From Hoeflea marina (lineage in GTDB: Bacteria; Pseudomonadota; Alphaproteobacteria; Rhizobiales; Rhizobiaceae): a stretch of 64,000 bases of DNA. The first letter of the stretch is position 1. Each line of letters opens with the position of its first letter. The stretch covers positions 487,811 to 551,810 of the forward strand of contig NZ_QGTR01000004.1 in the NCBI RefSeq assembly GCF_003182275.1. Direction: 5' to 3'. Position numbers and translations under genes: made by a program. The notes beneath the pieces were generated by a model. The model made no database searches. It was not told the origin of the DNA and worked only from the letters and a program-made list of their open reading frames with translations. Below are positions 1 to 8,999 of the stretch, piece after piece.

Positions 1-1
1 C

Positions 2-409
2 GTCCGCCTCGGCAGGCCCGAGGACGTCATGGCGTTCCGCGGCGAATGGATGGAAAAGGGCAAGGAGCTGATGGGAAGCCTCGAAATGCCCGTCGAGGTC
101 GATGTCGCCAACGACCCGTTCTTCGGCCGCGCCGGCCGCCTGCTCAAGAACAACCAGCGCGACCAGAACCTCAAGTTCGAGCTGCTGATCCCGATCAACT
201 CCGTGGCCAACCCGACGGCCTGCATGAGCTTCAACTACCACCAGGACCATTTCGGTTCCACCTGGGGACTGAAGACCGCCGATGGCGAAACCGCCCACAC
301 CGCCTGCGTCGGCTTCGGGCTGGAGCGCATCGCGCTGGCGCTGTTCCACCACCATGGTCTGGATCCCAAGCTCTGGCCGGCGAGCGTCCGCAAGGCGCTC
401 GGCCACTAG
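2..409 (+). CDS. Amino acid:[carrier protein] ligase, C-terminal part
   Basis: The reading frame is open from the first base of the window, so this is the last 135 residues of a longer gene. The end resembles a class II aminoacyl-tRNA synthetase catalytic core: the stretch [15 protein letters not shown] matches motif 3, with its ATP-binding arginine. The tail fits the seryl-tRNA-synthetase-like ligases that load glycine or alanine onto a small carrier protein instead of tRNA, which are known from Bradyrhizobium. A cysteine just before motif 3 fits the zinc site of those enzymes. The next gene, a DUF1839 protein, starts 3 bases downstream, which is the usual neighbourhood of this family. The carrier protein gene would be expected upstream, outside the window. 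The family call rests on the fragment and its neighbour; the substrate is unknown. Confidence 0.8.
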   Translation, partial: VRLGRPEDVMAFRGEWMEKGKELMGSLEMPVEVDVANDPFFGRAGRLLKNNQRDQNLKFELLIPINSVANPTACMSFNYHQDHFGSTWGLKTADGETAHTACVGFGLERIALALFHHHGLDPKLWPASVRKALGH

Positions 410-412
410 GGC

Positions 413-1372
413 ATGCAGCCGATCCTGACCATAACGCCGTCGGCTTACCGTCCGCATGCGCTCCACAATGGCGAGCGCATGTGGCCGGAAACCAACTGCT
501 ACACCGATCTCTGGATCGAGCTGCTGGCGGCCCAGGGCCTTCCGCCCGAGCCCATGCTCGGCTTCACCCTCACCCAGGATTTCGAGGGCGACCAGATGAC
601 CTTTTTCAAGGTGCCGCTGGAAGATCTCGAGAGCCTCTTCGGCATCAAGGTGACAGAGCTTGCCATCTATGACCGGCTGGAAGCCCATGTCGCCGAACAG
701 GCGGCCCGCGGGCGCGTCTGCCTGGTGGAGATGGACAGCTACTACATGCCCGACACCCAGGGCGTCGCCTACCGGATCGAGCATGGCAAGACCACGGTTG
801 CGATCAACAGGCTGGATCTCGAGAGCCGCGAACTCGACTATTTCCACAATGGCGGCTTCTTCCATCTTTCCGGCGACGACTTCGACAATTTGTTCCAGCT
901 GAATGCAGCGGAAGATGCGCTGCCCTTCCTGCCCTACACCGAGTTCGCCAAGTTTCCAGCCACGTATCCGGACGAAGCCCGACTGCGCGCCGGGGCGCTG
1001 TCGCTCGGCCGGCGCCACCTGAACCGCCGTCCCGCGGCCAATCCGCTGCGCGCCTTCTCCGCTGCCTTCGCGTCAGAGGCTGCCCGCGTGGCCGACAAGC
1101 CGTTCGGCTTCTTCCACAAATATGCCTTCAACACGCTGCGCCAGGCGGGCGCCAATTTCGAGCTCTGCGGCAGCTATTTCGACTGGCTGGGCGAAGACTT
1201 CACCGAGCCGGCGGGGCATGCCCTCAAGATATCCGAGGGGATGAAATCGGCGCAGTTCCAGCTCGCCCGCGCCGTCACCCGCCGCAAGTTCGATGCGCTC
1301 GGCAGCGTGCTTGAGCCCGCGGCCGATGCCTGGGACCAGTTGATGGAAAGCGCCGGCAAGGCGCTTGCCTGA
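413..1372 (+). CDS. DUF1839 family protein
   Basis: The gene encodes 319 residues with no signal peptide or membrane segment, so it is probably cytoplasmic. The N-terminal half contains WPETNCYTDLWIELL and a VEMDSYYMPDT stretch that I recognise from DUF1839 proteins. The family has no established reaction to my knowledge. It is repeatedly found beside amino acid:carrier-protein ligases, and here it starts 3 bases after one, so the two are very likely cotranscribed. A plausible role is using or releasing the amino acid from the loaded carrier protein, but that is inference from position. The GH2 gene follows after 7 bases. Confidence 0.8.
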   Translation: MQPILTITPSAYRPHALHNGERMWPETNCYTDLWIELLAAQGLPPEPMLGFTLTQDFEGDQMTFFKVPLEDLESLFGIKVTELAIYDRLEAHVAEQAARGRVCLVEMDSYYMPDTQGVAYRIEHGKTTVAINRLDLESRELDYFHNGGFFHLSGDDFDNLFQLNAAEDALPFLPYTEFAKFPATYPDEARLRAGALSLGRRHLNRRPAANPLRAFSAAFASEAARVADKPFGFFHKYAFNTLRQAGANFELCGSYFDWLGEDFTEPAGHALKISEGMKSAQFQLARAVTRRKFDALGSVLEPAADAWDQLMESAGKALA

Positions 1373-1379
1373 GGCGGAC

Positions 1380-3839
1380 ATGGATATCAGCCCCTCCCCC
1401 CATGCCAACATTTCCGGAGAGACAATCCGCCGGCTCGACAGCGGCTGGACGATGCATCTCTGCGAGCCCGGCGCCTGGTCCGTCCCCGGCGACCTGCCCG
1501 AGGACCTCGACCTCATTCCGGCCATCGTTCCCGGTACCGTCGCCGCGGCGCTCGAGCAGGCAGGCCGGTTCGACCGCGACGCGCCCGTGGCCCTCGACGG
1601 CATTGATGCATGGTACCGGCTGCGCCTGCGCGACGGACTTGCGGGCGAGGCGCTGCTGCGGCTCGAAGGCCTCGCCACCCTGAGCGATGTCTTCGTCAAC
1701 GCGGAACTGGTGCTGCGCTCCGAGAGCATGTTCACCAGCCATGACGTGCCGGTTCGGCTGACCGGCGAGGACACCATCACGATCCGCTTCCGCGCTCTGG
1801 CGCCGGAACTGGCACGCAAAGGCCCCCGTGCCCGCTGGCGACCGCGGATGATCACGCCTGCGGGCCTCAGGCTTTTCCGGACCACCGTGCTCGGCCGCAT
1901 GCCGGGCTGGTGCCCCGAGATCCATGCCGCCGGTCCCTGGCGTCCGGTCAGCCTGATCAGGCGCGGCGGTGATGCCGTCACCGACCTCACCATCTCCGCA
2001 CGCCTCGATGCCGACGGCACTGGCCTGCTGCGCGTCCGCCTCGCCGGCGGCCTGGGCGGCATCATTCATTGCGCCGGGCACAGCGCTCCGCTGGTCGAGG
2101 TCAGCGGGAGCTTCGTGGCCGACCTTGCCATTCCCGGTGTCCGCCCCTGGTGGCCGGCCACCCATGGCGAGCCCGTCCTGCACGAGATCCTCATGGAAAC
2201 CGGCGGCGTGACCCGGCGCATCGGCCGCACCGGTTTCCGGCGCATCGAGGTCGAGCAAGGCACCGACGGGTTCGATTTCGGACTGCGCATCAACGGCGTC
2301 AAGGTCTTCTGCCGCGGCGCCGCCTGGACCAGCGCCGACATCGTCCGGCTTCCCGGCGGCCGCGAGGACTACCGTCCATGGCTCGGGAAAGCGGCCGAGG
2401 CCGGCATGAACATGATCCGCATCGGCGGCACGATGGCCTATGAAAGCCCGGATTTCTTCGCCCTCTGCGACGAGATGGGCCTGATGGTGTGGCAGGATTT
2501 CATGCTCGCCAATTTCCATTATCCGATGGCCGACGAGGCCTGGATGGCGCTGGTCGAGCTCGAGGCGCGGCAGATACTCGCCGCCACCTCCGCCTCGCCC
2601 TCGATGACGGTCCTCTGCGGCGGTTCCGAAATCCACCAGCAGGCAGCGATGCTGGGGCTGCCGCGCGAGGTCTACGAGGGACCGCTCACAGAAGATCTGC
2701 TCCCCGGCATCGTCGCCGAGCTTCGACCCGACTGCGTGTATGTGCCCAACTCCCCCCATGGCGGCGCCATGCCGTTTTCACCCAATGCCGGCGTCAGCCA
2801 TTATTACGGCGTCGGCGCCTATTGCCGTCCGCTCGAGGATGCCCGGCGCGCCAATGTTCGCTTCGCTGCGGAAAGCCTCGCCTTCGCCCATGTTCCCGCT
2901 CAGTCGACGCTCGACGCGCATCTGCCGGTTCCGCCGGTTCACGATCCCCGCTGGAAGGCCAGCGTGCCGCGCGACCGCGACGCCAGCTGGGATTTCGAGG
3001 ACATCCGCGAGCACTATCTGCGCCTCCTCTACGAGGTCGACCCGGCGCGGCTTCGGCGCGAGAACCCGGCACTCTATCTCGACCTCTCCCGCGTCGTCAC
3101 CGGCGAGGTGATCGAGGCGACGTTCGCCGAATGGCGGCGGCGCGACTCATCCTGCAATGGCGCGCTGATCTGGACATTTCAGGATCTCATGCCCGGCGCC
3201 GGGTGGGGGCTGGTCGATTCCACCGGCCTGCCGAAACCCGCCTATTTTGCCGCCAAACGTGCGTTCCGGCCCGTACAGATCGCGCTCACCGACGAGGGCA
3301 CCAACGGCGTCGACGTCCACCTCCTCAATGATGGTGCCGGTGATCGCGCGGTGGTTGCCGAGATCGTCTGCCTGCGCGACGGCACGGTGCCGGTGGCCTC
3401 CGGCCGCAAGGAGTTGGTGCTGGCGGCTAGTTCCGCCTCGACCATCGCCGCGACGGACTTCTTCGGGGCGTTCTTCGACACCGCCTATGCCTACCGCTTC
3501 GGCCCTCCATCGCACAATGTCACGCTGGCGCGGCTCATCGACGCCGAAACCGGCGCAGAGATCGCCTCGTCGTTCCATTTTCCATCGGGCCGCGCCGCCG
3601 CACGCCACGAGGCCAACCTCACCGCCCTCCTGATCGAGACAGCGGATGGCTACGCGCTGGAAATCGCCACCGACAGGTTTGCGCAGAATGTGGAGATCGC
3701 GGTCACCGGTGCCGAGCCGGAAGACAACTGGTTTCATCTGGCGCCGGGCAGGCCGCGTCTGGTCCGGCTCGGATCCGTCACCGCCAGGCCCGGCGGCGAA
3801 GTCCGGCTGGCCGGCGGCAGGGGCATCGTCCCGTTCTGA
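1380..3839 (+). CDS. Glycoside hydrolase family 2 (beta-mannosidase-like)
   Basis: The 819-residue protein shows the family 2 order: an N-terminal jelly-roll domain, an immunoglobulin-like domain, then a TIM barrel. The barrel stretch around residues 340-380 (NMIRIGGTMAYESPDF, CDEMGLMVWQDFM) is typical of beta-mannosidases and exo-glucosaminidases. Glu at about 417 (GGSEIHQQ) fits the acid/base and Glu at about 498 (FAAESLAF) the nucleophile, although the usual GNNE is here GGSE. There is no signal peptide, so it should act on intracellular glycosides. A TTG at 1365 would overlap the upstream gene. The ATG at 1380 sits behind a GAGGCGGA ribosome site and is preferred. The substrate cannot be told. 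Confidence 0.85.
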   Translation: MDISPSPHANISGETIRRLDSGWTMHLCEPGAWSVPGDLPEDLDLIPAIVPGTVAAALEQAGRFDRDAPVALDGIDAWYRLRLRDGLAGEALLRLEGLATLSDVFVNAELVLRSESMFTSHDVPVRLTGEDTITIRFRALAPELARKGPRARWRPRMITPAGLRLFRTTVLGRMPGWCPEIHAAGPWRPVSLIRRGGDAVTDLTISARLDADGTGLLRVRLAGGLGGIIHCAGHSAPLVEVSGSFVADLAIPGVRPWWPATHGEPVLHEILMETGGVTRRIGRTGFRRIEVEQGTDGFDFGLRINGVKVFCRGAAWTSADIVRLPGGREDYRPWLGKAAEAGMNMIRIGGTMAYESPDFFALCDEMGLMVWQDFMLANFHYPMADEAWMALVELEARQILAATSASPSMTVLCGGSEIHQQAAMLGLPREVYEGPLTEDLLPGIVAELRPDCVYVPNSPHGGAMPFSPNAGVSHYYGVGAYCRPLEDARRANVRFAAESLAFAHVPAQSTLDAHLPVPPVHDPRWKASVPRDRDASWDFEDIREHYLRLLYEVDPARLRRENPALYLDLSRVVTGEVIEATFAEWRRRDSSCNGALIWTFQDLMPGAGWGLVDSTGLPKPAYFAAKRAFRPVQIALTDEGTNGVDVHLLNDGAGDRAVVAEIVCLRDGTVPVASGRKELVLAASSASTIAATDFFGAFFDTAYAYRFGPPSHNVTLARLIDAETGAEIASSFHFPSGRAAARHEANLTALLIETADGYALEIATDRFAQNVEIAVTGAEPEDNWFHLAPGRPRLVRLGSVTARPGGEVRLAGGRGIVPF

Positions 3840-3862
3840 CCGGCACCGGCGGAACGAACCGG

Positions 3863-5644
3863 TCAGCCGACCCTGAGCGCCATGTCGCCGATGGTGGCGA
3901 TCACCCGATCCTGAGCTTCCGCAGACGTGACATTGTGATCGCTGTCGCCGAGGCTGACCCGGACGACGTTCGGGTAGTGCTTCAGTCTCTCGCCGCCATG
4001 GCCGAACACCATCCGGAACTGCTCGAGGCCGGGGTCATCGTCGCCATAGACCAGCGCCGCCAGCCTGCCGTCGGCCTGCAGCCTGCGGAAGTCATTCTCG
4101 ATGTCGGCGCGCAGGCGGTTGCGATGCACGAGCGCGGCGATGCGGGGACCGAATCTGCCGGCGATACCCCTGCCGATCTGGCGTGCGATGTTGAGTCCCG
4201 CCCGCCGCACATCCACCTCGCCGGCCATGAGCCGTTTGAAGGTCTTCGGGTTGAGCGCACGCTGCGAGTAATCGCGCAGCGGCCGGGCGACGCCCGCCAG
4301 CGCCTCGTTGAAATCCACGTCCGGGTCCCAGACATAGGCATAGGAGTTGACGCTCACCACGCCGCGGCAGGAGGGTTCGCGCAATGCCGCCCGGAACGCA
4401 TGATAGCCGCCGCTGCAGCGGCCGCTCAGCACCGTGGGTCCGGGGACGCGGCGGACAAGTTCGGCCACTGCGGCGGCCACATCGCGGTCGATGCACGGCG
4501 CATAGAGAACCTGATCCGGATCTCCCGGACATGGCGGACTGTCGCCGACGCCGGCCGCATCGAAGCGCAGGCTGGCAATGCCGCGGCCGGCGAGACCGCG
4601 GGCGGTCTTGACTCCCATCCGGCCCCAGCCCGATGCCCGGTCATAGCCGGTTCCGACGATGAGCACCGACGCGCCGCGGCGGGGCCCCGCCGGCTCGCAC
4701 AGCGTGCCCGAGAGCCGGCCATGGTCGCCGAAGCGAATGCCTGTCTCGCGGAAGCCATCGCCGGCCAGCCCGGCCTCCCGACAGGTTGCGACGGTGCGGC
4801 CGGGCGCCCGGTTCGGGGCGATCATCCGTGCCCAGCCGGCTAGCCCCTCGATCACGGCCGCCGGGCTGCGCGAGCGCATCGGATTGGTCTTCAGCGCCTC
4901 GTAGCCCTCGTAGACCAGCCGCTCGACGGGGCAGCCGGCGGCTTGCAGCTGCGTCGCCAGCTCCTCGTCGCCGGCGGCGGCGGAGCGGCCCACCAACAGC
5001 ACCGGCAGCGGCCGCGCCAGCCGCAACTCCGCGGCCTTCAGATTGCGCAGCTCGGCGGTGATGCCCGCGGGCAGGACGAGGCCGGCGATGGACAGTCCGC
5101 CCCCGTCATCGGCGGCCGGATCGAGATAGAGATCGGCGGCCACCATCTTCCACCAGAGCGCGGTCTCGCGCAGATAGCTTCGCCCCGAGGTCACCGGTGC
5201 AAGCAGGGCCAGACCGGCGACATCGTCGATTCCGTCGGCTGCGTCGAGCGCCAGCGTTGCGCCGAGGCCATGGCCGGCCAGGATGACGCTGCGCGCGCCC
5301 GACAGCCGCTTGAGTTCGGCCGCCGCCGCCGTGACGGAGGCGCGCCATCCGGCGAGCGACGCATCGCCCGCCGGGTCGGCGGAATCGCCGGTCCCCGGCA
5401 GGTCGAAGCGCAGGCAGGCAATTCCCTTTGCCGCAAGCGCCTCGCCGATCTCGCAGTGGAACTTGCGCAGGCACATCTCCTCGAAGCCCCAGGGGCTGAC
5501 GAGAAGCACGGCGCTGTCCGAAGCGGGCGCCGTGGCCTCCGCGGCGTTGAACAGGCCGGCACAGCCCCCGAAGCGGACGGGCACGGCGGCGGAGCGAAGA
5601 CGCGAAGTCGCGGTGCCGGGCCCGGACAGGTCGATATATCCCAT
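3863..5644 (-). CDS. Twin-domain alpha/beta hydrolase, polysaccharide-locus associated
   Basis: The 593-residue protein holds two alpha/beta-hydrolase units, about residues 25-280 and 300-590. Each has the strand-helix pattern ending in LRFD plus a glycine-rich oxyanion region. At the nucleophile elbow the first unit reads GHGLG (around 124-128), so serine is replaced by glycine. The second reads GRCSG (around 408-412), with cysteine in the nucleophile position as in exosortase-associated hydrolases. Its start codon overlaps the flippase stop in the sequence TGATG, so the two are translationally coupled. The frame is open further upstream, but this ATG is the natural start. Deacylation or acyl transfer on the exported glycan is a guess. 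Confidence 0.75.
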   Translation of the reverse strand: MGYIDLSGPGTATSRLRSAAVPVRFGGCAGLFNAAEATAPASDSAVLLVSPWGFEEMCLRKFHCEIGEALAAKGIACLRFDLPGTGDSADPAGDASLAGWRASVTAAAAELKRLSGARSVILAGHGLGATLALDAADGIDDVAGLALLAPVTSGRSYLRETALWWKMVAADLYLDPAADDGGGLSIAGLVLPAGITAELRNLKAAELRLARPLPVLLVGRSAAAGDEELATQLQAAGCPVERLVYEGYEALKTNPMRSRSPAAVIEGLAGWARMIAPNRAPGRTVATCREAGLAGDGFRETGIRFGDHGRLSGTLCEPAGPRRGASVLIVGTGYDRASGWGRMGVKTARGLAGRGIASLRFDAAGVGDSPPCPGDPDQVLYAPCIDRDVAAAVAELVRRVPGPTVLSGRCSGGYHAFRAALREPSCRGVVSVNSYAYVWDPDVDFNEALAGVARPLRDYSQRALNPKTFKRLMAGEVDVRRAGLNIARQIGRGIAGRFGPRIAALVHRNRLRADIENDFRRLQADGRLAALVYGDDDPGLEQFRMVFGHGGERLKHYPNVVRVSLGDSDHNVTSAEAQDRVIATIGDMALRVG

Positions 5645-7176
5645 CACAGGCCGCCGTCGCCGGCGCGCGCAGCCACCAGCGTGACCACCGACAGGTAGAA
5701 CGGACGCGCCTTCGCCGGGACCTTGGCGCCGATGGCGTGCAGGGAGGCCCTGTCGTCCCGACTGACGGCGCCGAGCACGCGAAGGCCTGCGAGATAGACG
5801 GCAATGCCGCCGAGAACCGCCAGCAGGACGCCGGGCAGTCCGTCGACGACGCCCGTCACCAGCCATGCCGAGACGGCGCACAGCACCGCGGCCAGCGTGA
5901 TCCGTGCCAGGCTCGGCACCAGGGACGCCGACGATGCCGACAGCCGGGTGAACCGGACGATGTAGACGCACATGCCGACCAGCACGAGACCGCGCACCGC
6001 CGCCGCGCCCTCGCCGCCATAGGCGGGAACGATCAGCAGCAGCCCGAGCACCATCGAAATCGCGCCGAAGAGGGCGGTCATCAGACGGATCCCCGGCCTG
6101 TCGATGGAGAACACATACTGCGTGCACAGCTGCAGGAACACGCTTGCCGGGGCAGCCACTGCCAGGATGGCCACGAAGATCCCCGCTTCACGAAAGGCCG
6201 CGCCGTAGATGCTGGTGACCAGCGGTTCCGCCACGGCGGCGAGCCCGAAGCTGATCGGAAGCGTCAGATAGGCGAAGTTCCGCACCACGGTCTCGAAGAC
6301 GCCGCCCGGCAGCAGGCCGCCGTTGCGCTCCAGATGGCCGGAATAGTAGGGCAGCAGGCTTCCGGTCAGCTGGATCGGCAGTTGCAGCGCCAGATTGGCC
6401 AGCGACAGCGCCACTGCGTAGAGTCCGACGGTTTCGGCGTCGCGGAAATACTGCAGGAACACGATCTCCGGCCGTGCCAGGAAGACCGCGGCGACGATGT
6501 ACTCGATGATGACCACCAAGGATGAGCTGGCCACCTGGCGCATGCTCAGGCCGCAATTGTCCGGCCGTGACCGCAGGATCGAGACGGTCGCCACGAACAG
6601 GATGAACTGGCCGCAGGCATAGCCCGCCAATGCCCCCGGCACTCCGAAATGCCATGCCCCGAGCGTGACGCAGGCAAGTTGCATCGCCGCGCTGGCCAGC
6701 GACAGCTTCATGAAGCCGCCCAGTCGCTGTTCGCCGATCAGGTAGTTCTTGGAGTAGGAGCCGATCGACTGGACAAAGAACAGGACGCCGGTGACGACCA
6801 CGATCTCGGATGGAAGGTCGTGCCATTGCGACCGATCCGAGAGCGCGGCGACGACTGCATAGCCAAGGGTGAACACCGTCGTCGAGAACACCACCGGCCA
6901 GGCGAGGTAGGCGGCGAAGCGCCGCCGGGCCGCAAGATCGTGGCCGCGCGCTGCCAGCTGCGGCAACAGCCGCAGCAACGAGACGCCGGTGCCGAGTTCG
7001 GCAATCAGCGTCCCCGTGGTCACCAGCCACAGCGAAAAGGCGATGGTGCCGCTGGCGCCGGGGCCGAGCAGCCGCGCCACGACGACGGACGAGACAAATC
7101 CGGCGATCAGCAGCGTCAGCCCTGCCCCGGCGTTCAGCGCCGAATTCCTGACAATCCCGCTATCGGCCGGCTTCAT
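5644..7176 (-). CDS. Polysaccharide flippase (Wzx/oligosaccharide-flippase family)
   Basis: The 510 residues form about 12-14 hydrophobic segments from residue 15 to 480, starting with a glycine-rich stretch (GLTLLIAGFVSSVVVARLLGP) typical of lipid-linked sugar flippases. Such proteins move undecaprenyl-linked repeat units across the inner membrane in Wzy-dependent export. It is the first gene of a leftward pair with the twin hydrolase, and it faces the polymerase-like gene across a 477-base divergent gap. Members of the family diverge strongly in sequence, so the repeat unit cannot be inferred. Confidence 0.85.
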   Translation of the reverse strand: MKPADSGIVRNSALNAGAGLTLLIAGFVSSVVVARLLGPGASGTIAFSLWLVTTGTLIAELGTGVSLLRLLPQLAARGHDLAARRRFAAYLAWPVVFSTTVFTLGYAVVAALSDRSQWHDLPSEIVVVTGVLFFVQSIGSYSKNYLIGEQRLGGFMKLSLASAAMQLACVTLGAWHFGVPGALAGYACGQFILFVATVSILRSRPDNCGLSMRQVASSSLVVIIEYIVAAVFLARPEIVFLQYFRDAETVGLYAVALSLANLALQLPIQLTGSLLPYYSGHLERNGGLLPGGVFETVVRNFAYLTLPISFGLAAVAEPLVTSIYGAAFREAGIFVAILAVAAPASVFLQLCTQYVFSIDRPGIRLMTALFGAISMVLGLLLIVPAYGGEGAAAVRGLVLVGMCVYIVRFTRLSASSASLVPSLARITLAAVLCAVSAWLVTGVVDGLPGVLLAVLGGIAVYLAGLRVLGAVSRDDRASLHAIGAKVPAKARPFYLSVVTLVAARAGDGGL

Positions 7177-7653
7177 CGCCCAGGCCTTTCCGTTGCCGGG
7201 CGCGAGCGGACGGGCCTTCCGCGCAAGCGGCGCGAAGCCCTGGCGGCGTGCTCATGGTCCAACTTGCTTCCCGATGATCGCTGCCTTGCCATTCCGGTTC
7301 ATCTGCCTCGCCTGCAACGTCTCATCCGCCAGTCTATCAACCGGGCACTTAACTTGCGCTGAATCCGAACGGACAGAGCCCATGGCGCCGGGATCGAAAG
7401 CCATTCATGGTTGACGGCTTGTTAATCCGGCTCTGGCAGTTTTCGAAGACAAGTCCGACGCGACCAGGTCGCACACACTGCACCGCCACGCGCCAACCGG
7501 TCTTCGGATCGGACAGGAGGCGAGAGGTTCGAACGAAGCCCGCGCCATGAACCGCACCGATCACATCGTCGACAACTCCCGGATCCGCGTCACCGGCGAT
7601 GCCTGTGCAGGCCTGCCATGCTGCCCTGCCCCGGGCCCGGGCGGGTGGACATC
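7177..7653. other. Divergent intergenic region of the polysaccharide locus
   Basis: This gap separates the leftward flippase from the rightward polymerase-like gene and must carry promoters for both. A TTGACG hexamer at about 7411 and a short relatively AT-rich stretch to 7445 are the only promoter-like elements I see. The TTGACG has no convincing -10 partner. Short open frames on both strands here lack codon structure or family resemblance. No repeat or palindrome stands out. Confidence 0.4.
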
Positions 7654-8931
7654 ATGAGCCAGACGACGACCGGACCCATGCACCGCGCCGGCATGTCGGG
7701 CCGGACGGACCGGAACCCGGTCATCATGGCGCTGCTGCTGCCATCGGTTCTGTACAACTGCGTGCTGGCCGTCATCAACAACATGGTCATGCCTCTGGGC
7801 TTCGCGCACATTGCCCTGGCGGAGATGCTCATCCTGGTGCTCTGCATGATCTATCTGCTCACGAAGGGCATATTCCGCCAGCATCTGCCCGTTCTGGCCT
7901 TTCTCGGCTTCAATGTCATGGTCGCCGGCTACATGATGGTCGTCAACGCCGCGCTGTTCATCGAGTATCTCCGCAGCATCATGATCATCTCGATCTTCAC
8001 GATGATCGGCACATGGGCGAACCGGGCCACGGTGGTCGCCATTTTCCGCATTGCCTGCATTGCCGTTCTCGCCGTGCTGCTGGTGGAGATATTCCGGACC
8101 ACCATCTACGAGAATGTCTTCAATCCGGCTTCCTATTTCGAGAACACCCGCGGGCTTCGGCAGATTTCCTTCGACGGCTCCAAGCTGTTTCAGAATGCGC
8201 AGAAGATTCCGGGCAGGTTCTCCTTCGGCCTCGCCGACCACCGGACCTCATCGATCTTCCTGGAGCAGGTTTCGCTCGCCAACTTCTCCGGCGTCCTGAT
8301 CATCTATCTGATGGCGATGTACACCAGGATCGCGCGGTCTGACCGGATTCTGCTGATGGTCACGATCGCCGCCATCATCACCACCAACGATTCGCGGACC
8401 ATGCTGATCTTTTCGGGCGTGTGCTTTCTCGGCTATTTCATCTTTCCCTCGCTCAGCACGAAGTTGACGGCCCTGATCATGCCGGGGATCCTTGCGGCCG
8501 GCCTGCTTGTCTACCTTGTCTTTCCCTCGGCATCGGGCGACACGATCAACGGCCGGATCGTGCTGACCATCAACAAGCTCGCCGAGATCGACTTCAATGC
8601 GCTGATGGGACTGAACGTCGCCGTCATCGGCGAGCTCGCCGACAGCGGCTATGCCTATGTCGTCAATGCCGGCACCGCGTTCGGCCTTCTCGCCCTCTGG
8701 CTCTTCGTCTCCTTCCTGCCGGCAGGACGCACGGCGGCGCAGAGGCGGGCGGCCTATTCACTTTCTATTTTCTTTTTCATGAACATGATGATCGGCGGCA
8801 ATGCGGTGTTCTCCATCAAGATCGCCGCTCTGCTGTGGCTGCTGGTCGGCTACATGAAGGTGTCCGAGCTGGACGACGTCCGCGAGTGCGTGCCTTCCCG
8901 CAACAGCTACGCCGCGGCATTGGCCGGCTAG
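7654..8931 (+). CDS. Polysaccharide polymerase-like membrane protein (Wzy/O-antigen ligase type)
   Basis: The 425-residue product has about 10-11 membrane segments. Its large soluble loop (about residues 160-215, including the RFSFGLADHRTSS region) lies midway, as in Wzy polymerases and O-antigen ligases. These enzymes join repeat units on the periplasmic face. A start at 7618 would add 12 residues. The ATG at 7654, behind GGGTGGAC, gives a more usual N-terminus. Sequence conservation in this class is low, and the call depends on topology and on sitting between flippase, acyltransferase and chain-length genes. Confidence 0.7.
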   Translation: MSQTTTGPMHRAGMSGRTDRNPVIMALLLPSVLYNCVLAVINNMVMPLGFAHIALAEMLILVLCMIYLLTKGIFRQHLPVLAFLGFNVMVAGYMMVVNAALFIEYLRSIMIISIFTMIGTWANRATVVAIFRIACIAVLAVLLVEIFRTTIYENVFNPASYFENTRGLRQISFDGSKLFQNAQKIPGRFSFGLADHRTSSIFLEQVSLANFSGVLIIYLMAMYTRIARSDRILLMVTIAAIITTNDSRTMLIFSGVCFLGYFIFPSLSTKLTALIMPGILAAGLLVYLVFPSASGDTINGRIVLTINKLAEIDFNALMGLNVAVIGELADSGYAYVVNAGTAFGLLALWLFVSFLPAGRTAAQRRAAYSLSIFFFMNMMIGGNAVFSIKIAALLWLLVGYMKVSELDDVRECVPSRNSYAAALAG

Positions 8932-8999
8932 GCTTCCGGATCGCGGCGCCGGGCCGGCGTGCGGAAGCAGCTGAACAATTGCGACAGGAGACCGGCACA

